DNA from: Hymenobacter telluris
GTDB taxonomy: Bacteria > Bacteroidota > Bacteroidia > Cytophagales > Hymenobacteraceae
Length of the DNA stretch: 64,000 bases
Reading direction: 5' to 3'
NCBI RefSeq assembly: GCF_017313265.1
Contig: NZ_JAFLQZ010000001.1
Span: forward strand, 62,001-126,000
Positions 34,200-42,626 of this stretch are shown here, piece after piece; within the stretch, counting starts at the first letter, position 1; the number at the start of each line of letters is the position of its first letter. Below the pieces are notes generated by a model. It saw only the letters and a program-made list of their open reading frames with translations. It had not been told where the DNA came from and searched no databases. The position numbers and the translations under genes were made by a program.

Positions 34200-35000
34200 A
34201 TGAATATTCCGCTTGACTACCTCACGCTGAACCGACACCTCTGGAACGCCAAAACCGACTACCACGTGGCGTCGGATTTCTACGATATGGCGGGCTTTCG
34301 GGCCGGGAAGTCGTCGTTGCGGGAAGTGGAGCTGGGTTTGCTGGGCGACGTGGCGGGCCGGTCGATTTTGCACCTGCAATGCCATTTCGGGCAGGATTCG
34401 TTGTCGCTGAGCCGGCTGGGGGCGCAGGTTACGGGCGTTGACTTGTCGGACAAGGCTATTGCCAAAGCCCGCGAGCTAGCAACCGAGTTGCAGCTGCCAA
34501 CCAAGTTTATTTGCTCGGATGTGTACGCGCTGCCCCAGCATCTGCACCAGCAGTTTGACGTGGTATTTACCACATACGGCGTGCTGGGCTGGCTGCCCGA
34601 CCTGGCAAAATGGGCGGCCGTGGTAGCGCACTTCCTGAAGCCCGGCGGCCAGCTGCTGTTGGTGGAGTTTCATCCGGTGGTGTGGATGTTCGATAACGAT
34701 TTTACGCGGGTGGAATACTCGTACTTCAACCGTGCCGCCATCGAGGAAACGGAAACCGGCACCTACGCCGACCGCGCCGCACCCATCGAGCACAAAGCCA
34801 TTTCCTGGAACCACAGCCTGAGCGAAGTGCTGGGTAGTTTGCTGCAACAGGGCCTGGAAATCACGCATTTCAACGAGTACGACTACTCGCCCTACAACTG
34901 CTTTGCCAACCTGGAGCAGATAGCCGAGCACCGCTACCGCCTCCGGCATCTGCCCGATAAGCTGCCGATGCTCTACTCGGTAATGGCCCGCAAACGGTAG
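34200..35000 (+). CDS. Class I SAM-dependent methyltransferase
   Basis: 266-aa cytoplasmic methyltransferase. DYLTLNRHLWNAKTDYH opens it; the SAM pocket has ILHLQCHFGQDSLSLSRLG (motif I), VTGVDLSDKAIAKARELA (motif II, Asp) and FDVVFTTYGVLGWLPDL with FLKPGGQLLLVEFHPVVW. The group is described in annotation databases as SAM-dependent methyltransferases with small-molecule targets. It starts 11 bases after the BLUF gene stop, implying co-transcription and hence possible light control, an inference from spacing alone. Repeat 35012-35103 follows. Confidence 0.88.
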   Translation: MNIPLDYLTLNRHLWNAKTDYHVASDFYDMAGFRAGKSSLREVELGLLGDVAGRSILHLQCHFGQDSLSLSRLGAQVTGVDLSDKAIAKARELATELQLPTKFICSDVYALPQHLHQQFDVVFTTYGVLGWLPDLAKWAAVVAHFLKPGGQLLLVEFHPVVWMFDNDFTRVEYSYFNRAAIEETETGTYADRAAPIEHKAISWNHSLSEVLGSLLQQGLEITHFNEYDYSPYNCFANLEQIAEHRYRLRHLPDKLPMLYSVMARKR

Positions 35001-35011
35001 GAGCTGTGATA

Positions 35012-35103
35012 GTAGCGCGAAGCCTTTGCTTCGCGTATCGTTGAACGACCTGCCTGCGGCGCGGCATTCCGCAACGATACGCGAAGCAGCGGCTGTGCGC
35101 TAC
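35012..35103. repeat. Inverted repeat of the GTAGCGCGAA family
   Basis: Left arm GTAGCGCGAAGC with TTCGCGTATCGTTG to 35043; right arm CAACGATACGCGAAGC (from 35072) with GTGCGCTAC ending at 35103. The GTAGCGCGAA wording and CAACGATACG recur at 59500-59597 and, degraded, at 54482-54548. Confidence 0.85.
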
Positions 35104-35111
35104 TGCCTCTT

Positions 35112-35720
35112 TTACCGCACATCGGTGGCCGACACGAAATGCGCGCCGTGGGCCAGCAGGTCGGCGCGGGCCTGGGCGTAGCCGTCGGCGGAAATGGCGC
35201 GGGTGGCATCTTCAATGAAATACACCTCGAACCCTTGCTCCAGGGCATCCTTGGCCGAGAAATACACGCAATAATCAGCGGCCAGGCCGGCCAGGTACAC
35301 CTGCGTGACGCCGCGGCCGCGCAGGTACTCGGTAAGACCGGTGGCTTTGCGGTGGCCGTTGTCGAAAAAGCCGCTGTAGGAGTCGATGGTGGGGTTGGTG
35401 CCTTTGCGGAACACGGTTTCGATGCGGTGCTGGTCGAGGGCGGGGTGCAGGTCGGCGCCGGGTGTGGTTTGCACGCAGTGGTCGGGCCACAGGGTCTGGG
35501 GCAGGCCGTACAGGTCGATTTGCTGGAACGGCTCGTGGCCGGCGTGGCTGCTGGCGAAGCTGCCGTGCCCGGCCGGGTGCCAGTCCTGAGTAGCCACCAC
35601 CAACTCGAAACGGGGCTGCAACTCGTTCACGAGCGGGATAATAGCGTCGCCATCGGCTACGGCCAGGGCTCCGCCGGGCACGAAGTCATTCTGGATATCA
35701 ATCAGCAGCAGTGCTTTCAT
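35112..35720 (-). CDS. pncA: Nicotinamidase (bifunctional nicotinamidase/pyrazinamidase)
   Basis: Isochorismatase-fold amidase hydrolysing nicotinamide to nicotinate in NAD salvage; cytoplasmic. N-terminal LLIDIQNDFVPGGALAV carries the catalytic Asp; TQDWHPAGHGSFAS and WPDHCVQ supply metal-binding residues; LAADYCVYFSAKDAL carries the nucleophilic Cys, with a conserved FRKGTNPTIDSYSGF in between containing Lys. Length 202 aa is normal. Single gene that faces the SusC gene divergently. Confidence 0.95.
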   Translation of the reverse strand: MKALLLIDIQNDFVPGGALAVADGDAIIPLVNELQPRFELVVATQDWHPAGHGSFASSHAGHEPFQQIDLYGLPQTLWPDHCVQTTPGADLHPALDQHRIETVFRKGTNPTIDSYSGFFDNGHRKATGLTEYLRGRGVTQVYLAGLAADYCVYFSAKDALEQGFEVYFIEDATRAISADGYAQARADLLAHGAHFVSATDVR

Positions 35721-35846
35721 AGAAGAAGCCTATTTGAGAACGTCGGGTGAAAGTAAGGATTGGGCGAGGCCAGCGGACGAAGTGCGCGTGGAAGCCGGTC
35801 AAAAGTAGCGTTGGCTATTGAAAAGCATACGGGACGGGCGCTTATG

Positions 35847-35870
35847 GGAACGTTGCCGGTAACGTTTGCA
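35847..35870. promoter_or_regulatory. Probable LacI-type operator upstream of susC
   Basis: GGAACGTTGCCGGTAACGTTTGCA holds two AACGTT cores 14 bases apart. It is near identical to the site at 45921-45945 between the LacI-type regulator and kduD. Position 137 bases before the susC start fits a promoter-region operator. Confidence 0.65.
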
Positions 35871-35895
35871 TAAAAAAACACCGGGCAACAAGCTT

Positions 35896-35910
35896 CCGCA
35901 AACGTTTGAG
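35896..35910. promoter_or_regulatory. Second AACGTTT-type site upstream of susC
   Basis: CCGCAAACGTTTGAG contains the perfect palindrome CAAACGTTTG at 35899-35908, a typical LacI/GalR-like half-site pair, 26 bases from the first operator. Confidence 0.6.
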
Positions 35911-36006
35911 GGGCTTAATATTAACTAGCAGTCAGACTACAGTATTACGTGCACCGTGTGCAGTAACCACACTTGATTGCCTCTTTACTACAATTCCCAC
36001 ATACTC

Positions 36007-38973
36007 ATGAAACATTCCTTACTACTACCAGCCATCCTGCTGTGCGCGGCGGCGCCCGCCTGGGCTCAGCAAACCAGGCAGCTTTCGGGGCAAGTGCTGG
36101 ACGCCAAAACCGGCGAAGGATTGGCCGGCGTAACGGTGCTCGTAAAAGGCACCACCAACGGCGCTTCTACGGGAGCCGACGGTCAATTTACGCTGAGCGT
36201 ACCCACCACCGGCGAGGTACAGCTAACCGTTAGCTACATCGGTTACGTTACGCAAACCGTAACGGCCAAAGGCGACGGTAACCTGAACATCAGACTGGCT
36301 TCGGATACCAAAGCCCTGGACGAGGTAGTAGTTATCGGCTACGGACAGGTGAAGAAGAGTGATGTAACGGGCGCCATTGTATCGGTAAAAGAAGAAGACA
36401 TCAAAAAGACGCCGGCGGCCAACGTTATGGAGTCGTTGCAGGGGCGGCTGCCGGGCGTGGACATCACGCGCAGCAGCGGCTCGGCTACGTCGGGCGTGAG
36501 CGTAACGGTGCGGGGCAACCGCTCCCTCACCGCCAACAACGGCCCGCTGTTCATTGTGGATGGCGTGCAGTACAACTCCATTCAGGACATCAACCCCAAC
36601 GACATTGCCTCGATGGAGGTGCTGAAAGACGCGGCTTCCACGGCGGTGTACGGTTCACGCGGGGCCAATGGCGTTATCATCGTGACCACCAAGCGCGGCA
36701 CTTCGGGCCAGCCGCGGGTAACCATCAACTCCTACTACGGCCAGACCGATGTTGCCAATTACCCCAAGGTGAACAACGCCGAGCAGTACGTGGCCCAGAA
36801 GCGCGAAGCCAACCGCACCACGGGCCTCTGGAACAGCACGGCCGACGACAGCAAAATATTCACGCCCTACGAGCTGGAATCCATTGCCAACGGGGTTTCC
36901 ACCGACTGGATGGAGCTGTTGCTGCGCAAAGGCACCCAACAGGAGCACCAGATTGGCCTGTCGGGCGGCTCCGAGAAAACCAAGTTCTACACCTCGTTCG
37001 ATTACTTCAACGAGCAGGGGTTGTTCAAGCTGGATAACCTCAACCGGTACTCCATTCGCTTCAACATCGACCAGGAGATTAACAAGAAAATCACCATCGG
37101 CCTGCAAAGCCAGCTGACGTACTACAACCAAAGCGTCCGGCGCGACCCCACCAACCAGGCCAACAAAATCAACCCGCTGCTCACGCCGTACGATGCCAAT
37201 GGCAACATTGCCATCTTCCCCAACAGCGGCAACTTCATCAACCCCATCATTGATGAAGTGAACGGCAACTACGAGAACAACACCCGCACCACCCGCACCT
37301 TCACAACGGGCTACGTGAGCTACCAGATTCTGCCGAGCCTGAACATCCGCTCCAACCTGGGCCTCACGCTGTCCAACGCCCGCACGGGTATCTACCAGGG
37401 CAGCAACACCCTGGACCGCAACGGCTCGGTACCGCAGTCATCGTACGGCACGCAGTTTCTGACCAACTGGAGCTGGGAAAACATCGTCAACTACAACAAG
37501 ACCTTCGGCGACCATTCCCTCACGGCTACCGGCGTTACGTCGTTGCTGACGTTCAACACCGAGAATTCCAACGCGCAGGGCCGCAACCAGCTGCTGGCCT
37601 CGCAGCTCTACTACAACCTGGCCAACGCCAACCAGCAGCTGGGCATCAACAGCGGCTACGAAGACAGCAAGCTGATTTCGTTTACGGGCCGCGTGCAGTA
37701 CGGCTACAAGGGCCGCTACCTGCTCACCCTCACGGGCCGTAGCGACGGGTCGTCAAAGCTGGCGGCGGGCAACAAATGGGCCTTCTTTCCGTCGGCGGCC
37801 GTGGCCTGGCGCATCATCGACGAGGATTTCATGAAGAATGTCAGCGCCGTAACTGACCTGAAGCTGCGCGTGAGCTACGGGCGGGCCGGCAACTACGATG
37901 TACCGGTGTACTCGTCGCAGTCGTTGCTGTCGCGCATTCCGTTTGGCTACGGCGAAACCAGCGCCCCCGGCTACACCTTCGCCAACCGCATCGGCAACCC
38001 CGACTTGGGCTGGGAGCTGTCGAACACCAAGAACATCGGCCTGGACTTCGGTTTGCTGGATAACCGCCTCACCGGCTCGGTGGACGTGTACAACACCAAA
38101 ACTACCGACCTATTGCTCGACCGGTTCCTGCCGCTAAGCTCGGGCGTATCGGTTATCACCCAGAACATTGGCAGCACCCGCAACAGGGGCATCGAGGTTG
38201 GCCTGAACGGGCGCCTCATCGACAACGAAAACTTCAAGTGGAATGCCGGAGTAGCGTGGTTTATGAACCGCGAGGAAATTGTGGACCTGGGCGGGGCCAG
38301 CAGCGACATCACCAACGGCTGGTTTATCGGCTCGCCCACCCGCGTGATTTACGACTACGAGAAAATCGGTATCTGGCAGCTTGATGAAGTGGATCAGGCC
38401 AAAGCCTACGGCCAGAAACCCGGCCAGATTAAGGTGCGCGACCTGAACGGCGACGGCCAGATTACGGCCAGCGCCGACCGCAAAGTGCTGGGCTGGCGCG
38501 TACCGAAGTGGAACGGCAGCTTCAACAGCGACTTCAGCTACAAAGGCTTCGACTTGTCGTTCCAGTTCTTCGCCCGCATGGGCCAGATGTTCAACTACGA
38601 GTACAACAGCTTCTACGACCCGCAAGGCATCGAGAACAGCTCGCGCCAGAACTACTGGACGCCGGAAAATCCGTCCAACGACTACCCGCGGCCGGATGCT
38701 AGCTTATCGAAAACCACCCAGCAAAGCGCCCTGTACGGCAACACCCTGTACTACCGCGACGGTTCGTACGTGAAGCTGCGCGCGGCCACGCTGGGTTACA
38801 ACATTCCGAAATCGGTGCTGGACAAGCTGCACATGTCGTCGTTGCGGGTGTACGTGCAGGGCAAGAACCTGGCCACCTGGAGCGACATCGAGGACTATGA
38901 CCCAGAGCGCGGCGGGGCCATTACGTCGCCGATTCCACGGGTGGTACTGGCAGGCCTCAACCTCGGTTTCTAG
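36007..38973 (+). CDS. SusC/RagA TonB-linked outer membrane protein
   Basis: 988-aa outer membrane importer of the SusC family; forms the lidded transport pore with the downstream SusD. Signal peptide to WAQQ; carboxypeptidase-regulatory-like domain (SGQVLDAKTGEGLAGVTVLV), then the TonB-dependent plug starting EVVVIGYGQVKKSDVTGA with the NVMESLQGRLPGVDI and GPLFIVDGVQYN blocks. A 22-strand barrel follows, with C-terminal VLAGLNLGF ending in Phe. Context with GH28, GH105 and PL10 suggests oligogalacturonide import. Start MKHSLLL chosen. Likely controlled by the upstream LacI-type operator. Confidence 0.95.
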   Translation: MKHSLLLPAILLCAAAPAWAQQTRQLSGQVLDAKTGEGLAGVTVLVKGTTNGASTGADGQFTLSVPTTGEVQLTVSYIGYVTQTVTAKGDGNLNIRLASDTKALDEVVVIGYGQVKKSDVTGAIVSVKEEDIKKTPAANVMESLQGRLPGVDITRSSGSATSGVSVTVRGNRSLTANNGPLFIVDGVQYNSIQDINPNDIASMEVLKDAASTAVYGSRGANGVIIVTTKRGTSGQPRVTINSYYGQTDVANYPKVNNAEQYVAQKREANRTTGLWNSTADDSKIFTPYELESIANGVSTDWMELLLRKGTQQEHQIGLSGGSEKTKFYTSFDYFNEQGLFKLDNLNRYSIRFNIDQEINKKITIGLQSQLTYYNQSVRRDPTNQANKINPLLTPYDANGNIAIFPNSGNFINPIIDEVNGNYENNTRTTRTFTTGYVSYQILPSLNIRSNLGLTLSNARTGIYQGSNTLDRNGSVPQSSYGTQFLTNWSWENIVNYNKTFGDHSLTATGVTSLLTFNTENSNAQGRNQLLASQLYYNLANANQQLGINSGYEDSKLISFTGRVQYGYKGRYLLTLTGRSDGSSKLAAGNKWAFFPSAAVAWRIIDEDFMKNVSAVTDLKLRVSYGRAGNYDVPVYSSQSLLSRIPFGYGETSAPGYTFANRIGNPDLGWELSNTKNIGLDFGLLDNRLTGSVDVYNTKTTDLLLDRFLPLSSGVSVITQNIGSTRNRGIEVGLNGRLIDNENFKWNAGVAWFMNREEIVDLGGASSDITNGWFIGSPTRVIYDYEKIGIWQLDEVDQAKAYGQKPGQIKVRDLNGDGQITASADRKVLGWRVPKWNGSFNSDFSYKGFDLSFQFFARMGQMFNYEYNSFYDPQGIENSSRQNYWTPENPSNDYPRPDASLSKTTQQSALYGNTLYYRDGSYVKLRAATLGYNIPKSVLDKLHMSSLRVYVQGKNLATWSDIEDYDPERGGAITSPIPRVVLAGLNLGF

Positions 38974-38987
38974 GATTCAGTTGTCGG

Positions 38988-39075
38988 TTAAAAGTTGCGA
39001 GTTGTCAGTCCGCAGCATCAGGACCTATCAATCAACAATTCGCAGCTACCAACCAACAACTATCAACCAACAACT
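38988..39075. repeat. CAACCAACAA-type inverted repeat before susD
   Basis: GTTGTCGGTTAAAAGTTGCG (left, from 38990) imperfectly pairs with CAACCAACAACTATCAACCA and neighbours up to 39075, 12 bases before the SusD start. The CAACCAACAA wording also occurs at about 61133-61148 before the aldehyde dehydrogenase. Confidence 0.6.
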
Positions 39076-39087
39076 TGCATCAACTCC

Positions 39088-40743
39088 ATGAAAATATCTC
39101 GCATATCCCTCGGTCTGGCTGCCTGCGCGCTGGCCGTACTTTCTTCCTGCGAAAAGCAGTTGGAAGAATACAACCCCTCGGGCCTCACCGCCGAAACCGT
39201 GTACACCACGCCCGCCGGCTTTGAAACGCTGGTGAATGCCGCCTACTCGTACACCCGCTGGTGGTACGGCAAAGAAGATGGCTACAGCGCTTCGGAAATG
39301 GGCACCGACCTGTGGCAGCGCGGCGCCGGCGACGTAAACCCCGACCTGACCGACTACACCACATTGCAAGGCAGCTCCCGCGCCCTCGAAGCCCTGTGGG
39401 GCAAACTCTACGCCGCCGTCAACCTCTGCAACGCGGGCATCAACCGCATCGGGCAGTCGGGCATGACGGACGCGCAGAAGAAAACCCGCGAGGGGGAGCT
39501 GCGTTTCCTGCGGGCCTTCTACTACTGGCACATCGTGGAAACCTGGGGCGGCGTGCACTTCACCACCTCCGAAACTACCACCGTGCAAACCACGGCCAAC
39601 CGCACCCCGGTCGAGACGTTCTACAACCAGATTTTCGACGACCTGAACATTGCAGTAGCCAACCTGCCGAACACCACCACCGAGTACGGCCGGGTGACGA
39701 AACCCGCGGCCGAGGCGTTTCTGGCCAAAATGCACCTCACCCGCGGCAACAACCAGGAAGCCGCCACGCTGGCCCAGCGGGTAATTTCCAGCTACGGCTA
39801 CTCGCTCCAGGCCAACTATGCCGATTTGTGGTCGATGACCAACCTGGAAAACAAGGAAATCGTGTGGGCCGTGAATTACTCGAAAGAGCTGAGTTTGAAC
39901 GACCGGGTAGACGCCACGCTGTACCCCGATGGGCACCCCCGCGGCGCCAACAACGGCCACTTGCTCTGGACGATGAAGTACGACGACCAGCCCGGTATGA
40001 CGCGCGACATTGCCAACGGCCGCCCTTTCAACCGCTACATGCCGTCGTTGTTCCTGCTCAACCTGTTCGACGAAACCAAGGATTCGCGTTACCTGGCTTC
40101 GTTTAAAACCGTGTGGCGCGCCAACACCGTGGTAACCGGCGCCAAGCCCCTGGCGGTTGGCGACACCGCCATTCTGGCCACCAAAAAGGAAATCCCGACG
40201 GCCGTAGAAAACGCCAAGCGCTACCGCACCTACGACCTAAGCAAGGTGTACAACCCCGCTACCGGCGCCGTAGTCGGCGACCGGCTGCACTACGTGTGCC
40301 TACGCAAGTTCGACGACCCGACCCGCCCAACCATTGCCGAAGAGCAAAGCGCCCGCGACGCCTACGTTATCCGGCTGGCCGACGTGTACTTGATGGCTGC
40401 CGAAGCCAACTTCAAGCTGGGTAACACCGCCCAGGCGGTTACGCAAATCAACGCGGTGCGGGAGCGGGCCGCCCTGCCTGGCAAAGTGGCCGACATGCGC
40501 ATCACCGCCGCCAACCTGAGCCTGGACTTCATCCTCGATGAGCGGGCGCGGGAGCTGGCCGGCGAGCAGCTGCGGTGGTTTGACCTCAAGCGCACCAACC
40601 GCCTGGTGCCGCGGGTGAAAGCTAACAACCCCGAAGCGGGTGCCAGCATCCAGGATTACCACATGCTACGGCCCATTCCGCAACGCCAGCTGGATGCCAT
40701 TCAGAACAAAGCGGAGTTCACGCAAAACCAGGGATACCGCTAA
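39088..40743 (+). CDS. SusD/RagB family glycan-binding lipoprotein
   Basis: 551-aa surface lipoprotein that closes the SusC pore and binds glycan. Lipobox LSSC (Cys near residue 20) is followed by the SusD N-terminus SGLTAETVYTTPAGFETLVNA; TPR-like helices include FLRAFYYWHIVETWGGV, and the C-terminal region has VIRLADVYLMAAEANFKLGN and LDFILDERARELAGEQLRW, both hallmark SusD blocks. Start MKISRIS chosen to give the signal peptide; upstream in-frame codons are in the repeat. 114 bases from susC, same operon. Confidence 0.95.
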   Translation: MKISRISLGLAACALAVLSSCEKQLEEYNPSGLTAETVYTTPAGFETLVNAAYSYTRWWYGKEDGYSASEMGTDLWQRGAGDVNPDLTDYTTLQGSSRALEALWGKLYAAVNLCNAGINRIGQSGMTDAQKKTREGELRFLRAFYYWHIVETWGGVHFTTSETTTVQTTANRTPVETFYNQIFDDLNIAVANLPNTTTEYGRVTKPAAEAFLAKMHLTRGNNQEAATLAQRVISSYGYSLQANYADLWSMTNLENKEIVWAVNYSKELSLNDRVDATLYPDGHPRGANNGHLLWTMKYDDQPGMTRDIANGRPFNRYMPSLFLLNLFDETKDSRYLASFKTVWRANTVVTGAKPLAVGDTAILATKKEIPTAVENAKRYRTYDLSKVYNPATGAVVGDRLHYVCLRKFDDPTRPTIAEEQSARDAYVIRLADVYLMAAEANFKLGNTAQAVTQINAVRERAALPGKVADMRITAANLSLDFILDERARELAGEQLRWFDLKRTNRLVPRVKANNPEAGASIQDYHMLRPIPQRQLDAIQNKAEFTQNQGYR

Positions 40744-40754
40744 TATTTTCCACG

Positions 40755-40786
40755 AAACCCCACTGGTCACTAAGCCAGTGGGGTTT
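40755..40786 (+). terminator. Hairpin between susD and the GH28 gene
   Basis: AAACCCCACTGG (40755-40766) pairs with CCAGTGGGGTTTT (40775-40786), followed by ATTTG. Its position 12 bases before the GH28 start suggests partial termination, making SusC/SusD mRNA more abundant than the downstream enzymes. Confidence 0.75.
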
Positions 40787-40797
40787 TATTTGCACCT

Positions 40798-42456
40798 ATG
40801 AAACAACTTACTGCTTGCGTTCTAGCCCTTTTTACGGGTGGTATTCTGGCGTTCCGGCCGGCTGCTGACACGCCGCCGACCTTGCCCAAAGTGGTGGAGC
40901 CCACCTTCAGCCGAGACACCTTCAACATCACCAAGTACGGGGCCGTAGCCGACGGCCAGACCCTGAACACCGAAGCGTTCCGCAAAGCCATTGACGCCTG
41001 TAGCCAGAAAGGCGGCGTGGTGCTGGTGCCGCGCGGGCTGTGGCTCACCGGCCCGATTCAGCTGAAAAGCAACGTGAATCTGCACGTGCAGCGCGGCGCG
41101 CTGGTGCAATTCAGTGGCAAGCTCTCCGATTTTCAACTCATCAAAACCAACTGGGAAGGCGTGGACGCCGTGCGCAACCAGTCGCCGCTTTCGGGTTCCG
41201 ACCTGGAAAACATTGCCATTACAGGTGAAGGCGTGTTTGATGGCGCCGGCGACGCGTGGCGCATGGTGAAGAAAGAAAAGCTAGCCGAAGGGCAGTGGCA
41301 GAAACTAGTGAAATCGGGCGGTGTGGTGGACGCCAAAGGCACCACCTGGTACCCCACGGCGCAGTCGTTGAAGGGCTCCACTACCACCAAGCCCGGTGTT
41401 CTGCAACCCGGCAAAGACATTGCCGACTACGCCGATATCAAAGACTTTCTGCGGCCCAATATGCTGAGCTTGCAGCGCTGCAAGAAGGTGCTACTTGAAG
41501 GCTTCACCATCCAAAACTCCCCAGCCTGGACTATTCACCCGCTGCTGTGTGAGAACATCACGCTACGCGGCGTAACGGCCCGCAACCCCTGGTACGGCCA
41601 GAACACCGACGCGCTAGACCTGGAATCCTGCAAAAACGGCATCGTGGAAAACTGCACCTTCGACGTGGGCGACGACGGTATCTGCATCAAATCGGGCCGC
41701 GACGAGCAGGGGCGTAAGCGCGGCGTACCCACCGAGAACTTCATCATTCGGGATACCAAAGTGTACCACGCCCACGGCGGCTTCGTGATTGGCTCGGAAA
41801 TGTCGGGTGGGGCGCGGAACCTGTACGTGACCAACTGCACGTTTATTGGTACTGATGTGGGGCTGCGCTTCAAAACTACCCGCGGCCGCGGTGGGGTAGT
41901 GGAGAATATCTTCGTGGACGGCGTACAGATGACCGATATTGCCGGCGAGGCTATCCTGTTTGATATGTACTACGCCGCCAAAGACCCCGTGCAGGTAACC
42001 GGCGAGGCGTTTGCCATTCCCGAAATCAAGGCCGAGCCGCTGAACGACGGTACGCCCGTTTTCCGCAACTTCCGCATCAAGAACGTGACCTGCAAAGGTG
42101 CCGCTACCGGCATTCTGGTGCGGGGCCTGCCCGAAATGAACGTGCAGGACATTGAAATTGAAAACACGGTGCTGGAAAGCAAGAAAGGCCTAGTATGCCA
42201 GGAAGGCAACGGTATCCGGCTGAAGAATGTGGCGCTGTACTCCACGGAAACCAAGCCGGTGATGGAAGTGCAAAACAGCCAGAACCTGACGCTCGACAAC
42301 ATCCGCTTCGCCGACGGCGCCGACCTGCTGCTGCGCGTAACCGGCGACCGGAGCAAGGCCGTGAAGCTGGTGAACACCAACACCAAAGCCGCCAAGAAAG
42401 ACGTTGAACTCGGTCAGAAACTTTCCAAGAAAGTCGTGACGGTTTCCAAGCTGTAA
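40798..42456 (+). CDS. GH28 polygalacturonase-like glycosidase
   Basis: 552-aa exported glycoside hydrolase of family 28, a right-handed beta-helix that hydrolyses galacturonan or rhamnogalacturonan backbones. Signal peptide to about residue 20. GH28 residues are seen: NTDALDLESC (NTD), GDDGICIKSGRDEQG (the catalytic DD pair), HGGFVIGSEMSGG (His region) and GLRFKTTRGRGG (RIK-like). The N-terminal KYGAVADGQTLNTEAFRKAIDAC block is also typical. A subset of Bacteroidota GH28 enzymes is exo-acting. It lies in the SusCD unit after a hairpin. Substrate fits the uronate pathway genes nearby. Confidence 0.93.
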   Translation: MKQLTACVLALFTGGILAFRPAADTPPTLPKVVEPTFSRDTFNITKYGAVADGQTLNTEAFRKAIDACSQKGGVVLVPRGLWLTGPIQLKSNVNLHVQRGALVQFSGKLSDFQLIKTNWEGVDAVRNQSPLSGSDLENIAITGEGVFDGAGDAWRMVKKEKLAEGQWQKLVKSGGVVDAKGTTWYPTAQSLKGSTTTKPGVLQPGKDIADYADIKDFLRPNMLSLQRCKKVLLEGFTIQNSPAWTIHPLLCENITLRGVTARNPWYGQNTDALDLESCKNGIVENCTFDVGDDGICIKSGRDEQGRKRGVPTENFIIRDTKVYHAHGGFVIGSEMSGGARNLYVTNCTFIGTDVGLRFKTTRGRGGVVENIFVDGVQMTDIAGEAILFDMYYAAKDPVQVTGEAFAIPEIKAEPLNDGTPVFRNFRIKNVTCKGAATGILVRGLPEMNVQDIEIENTVLESKKGLVCQEGNGIRLKNVALYSTETKPVMEVQNSQNLTLDNIRFADGADLLLRVTGDRSKAVKLVNTNTKAAKKDVELGQKLSKKVVTVSKL

Positions 42457-42473
42457 CTTGCCATTCATCTTTG

Positions 42474-42577
42474 TCTGTCATTCTAGATCTGGCATCCGCT
42501 TGTGGAGGACCTTCTTACCCTAGTTTCCACTAGCTGAAGATTGTCTACAAGCAGAAGCCAGATCCAGGATGACAGAA
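42474..42577. repeat. TCTGTCATYCT inverted repeat
   Basis: TCTGTCATTCTAGATCTGGC (from 42474) pairs with its degenerate complement GCCAGATCCAGGATGACAGA ending at 42576. GTCATCCTG-type elements are common intergenic repeats in this kind of genome (compare 52790-52884). It sits between GH28 and GH105. Confidence 0.75.
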
Positions 42578-42626
42578 GTGTTTTCAACTAATTCGCCAAG
42601 CCGAAGCTTGGTGTTATCCTCTGCCT

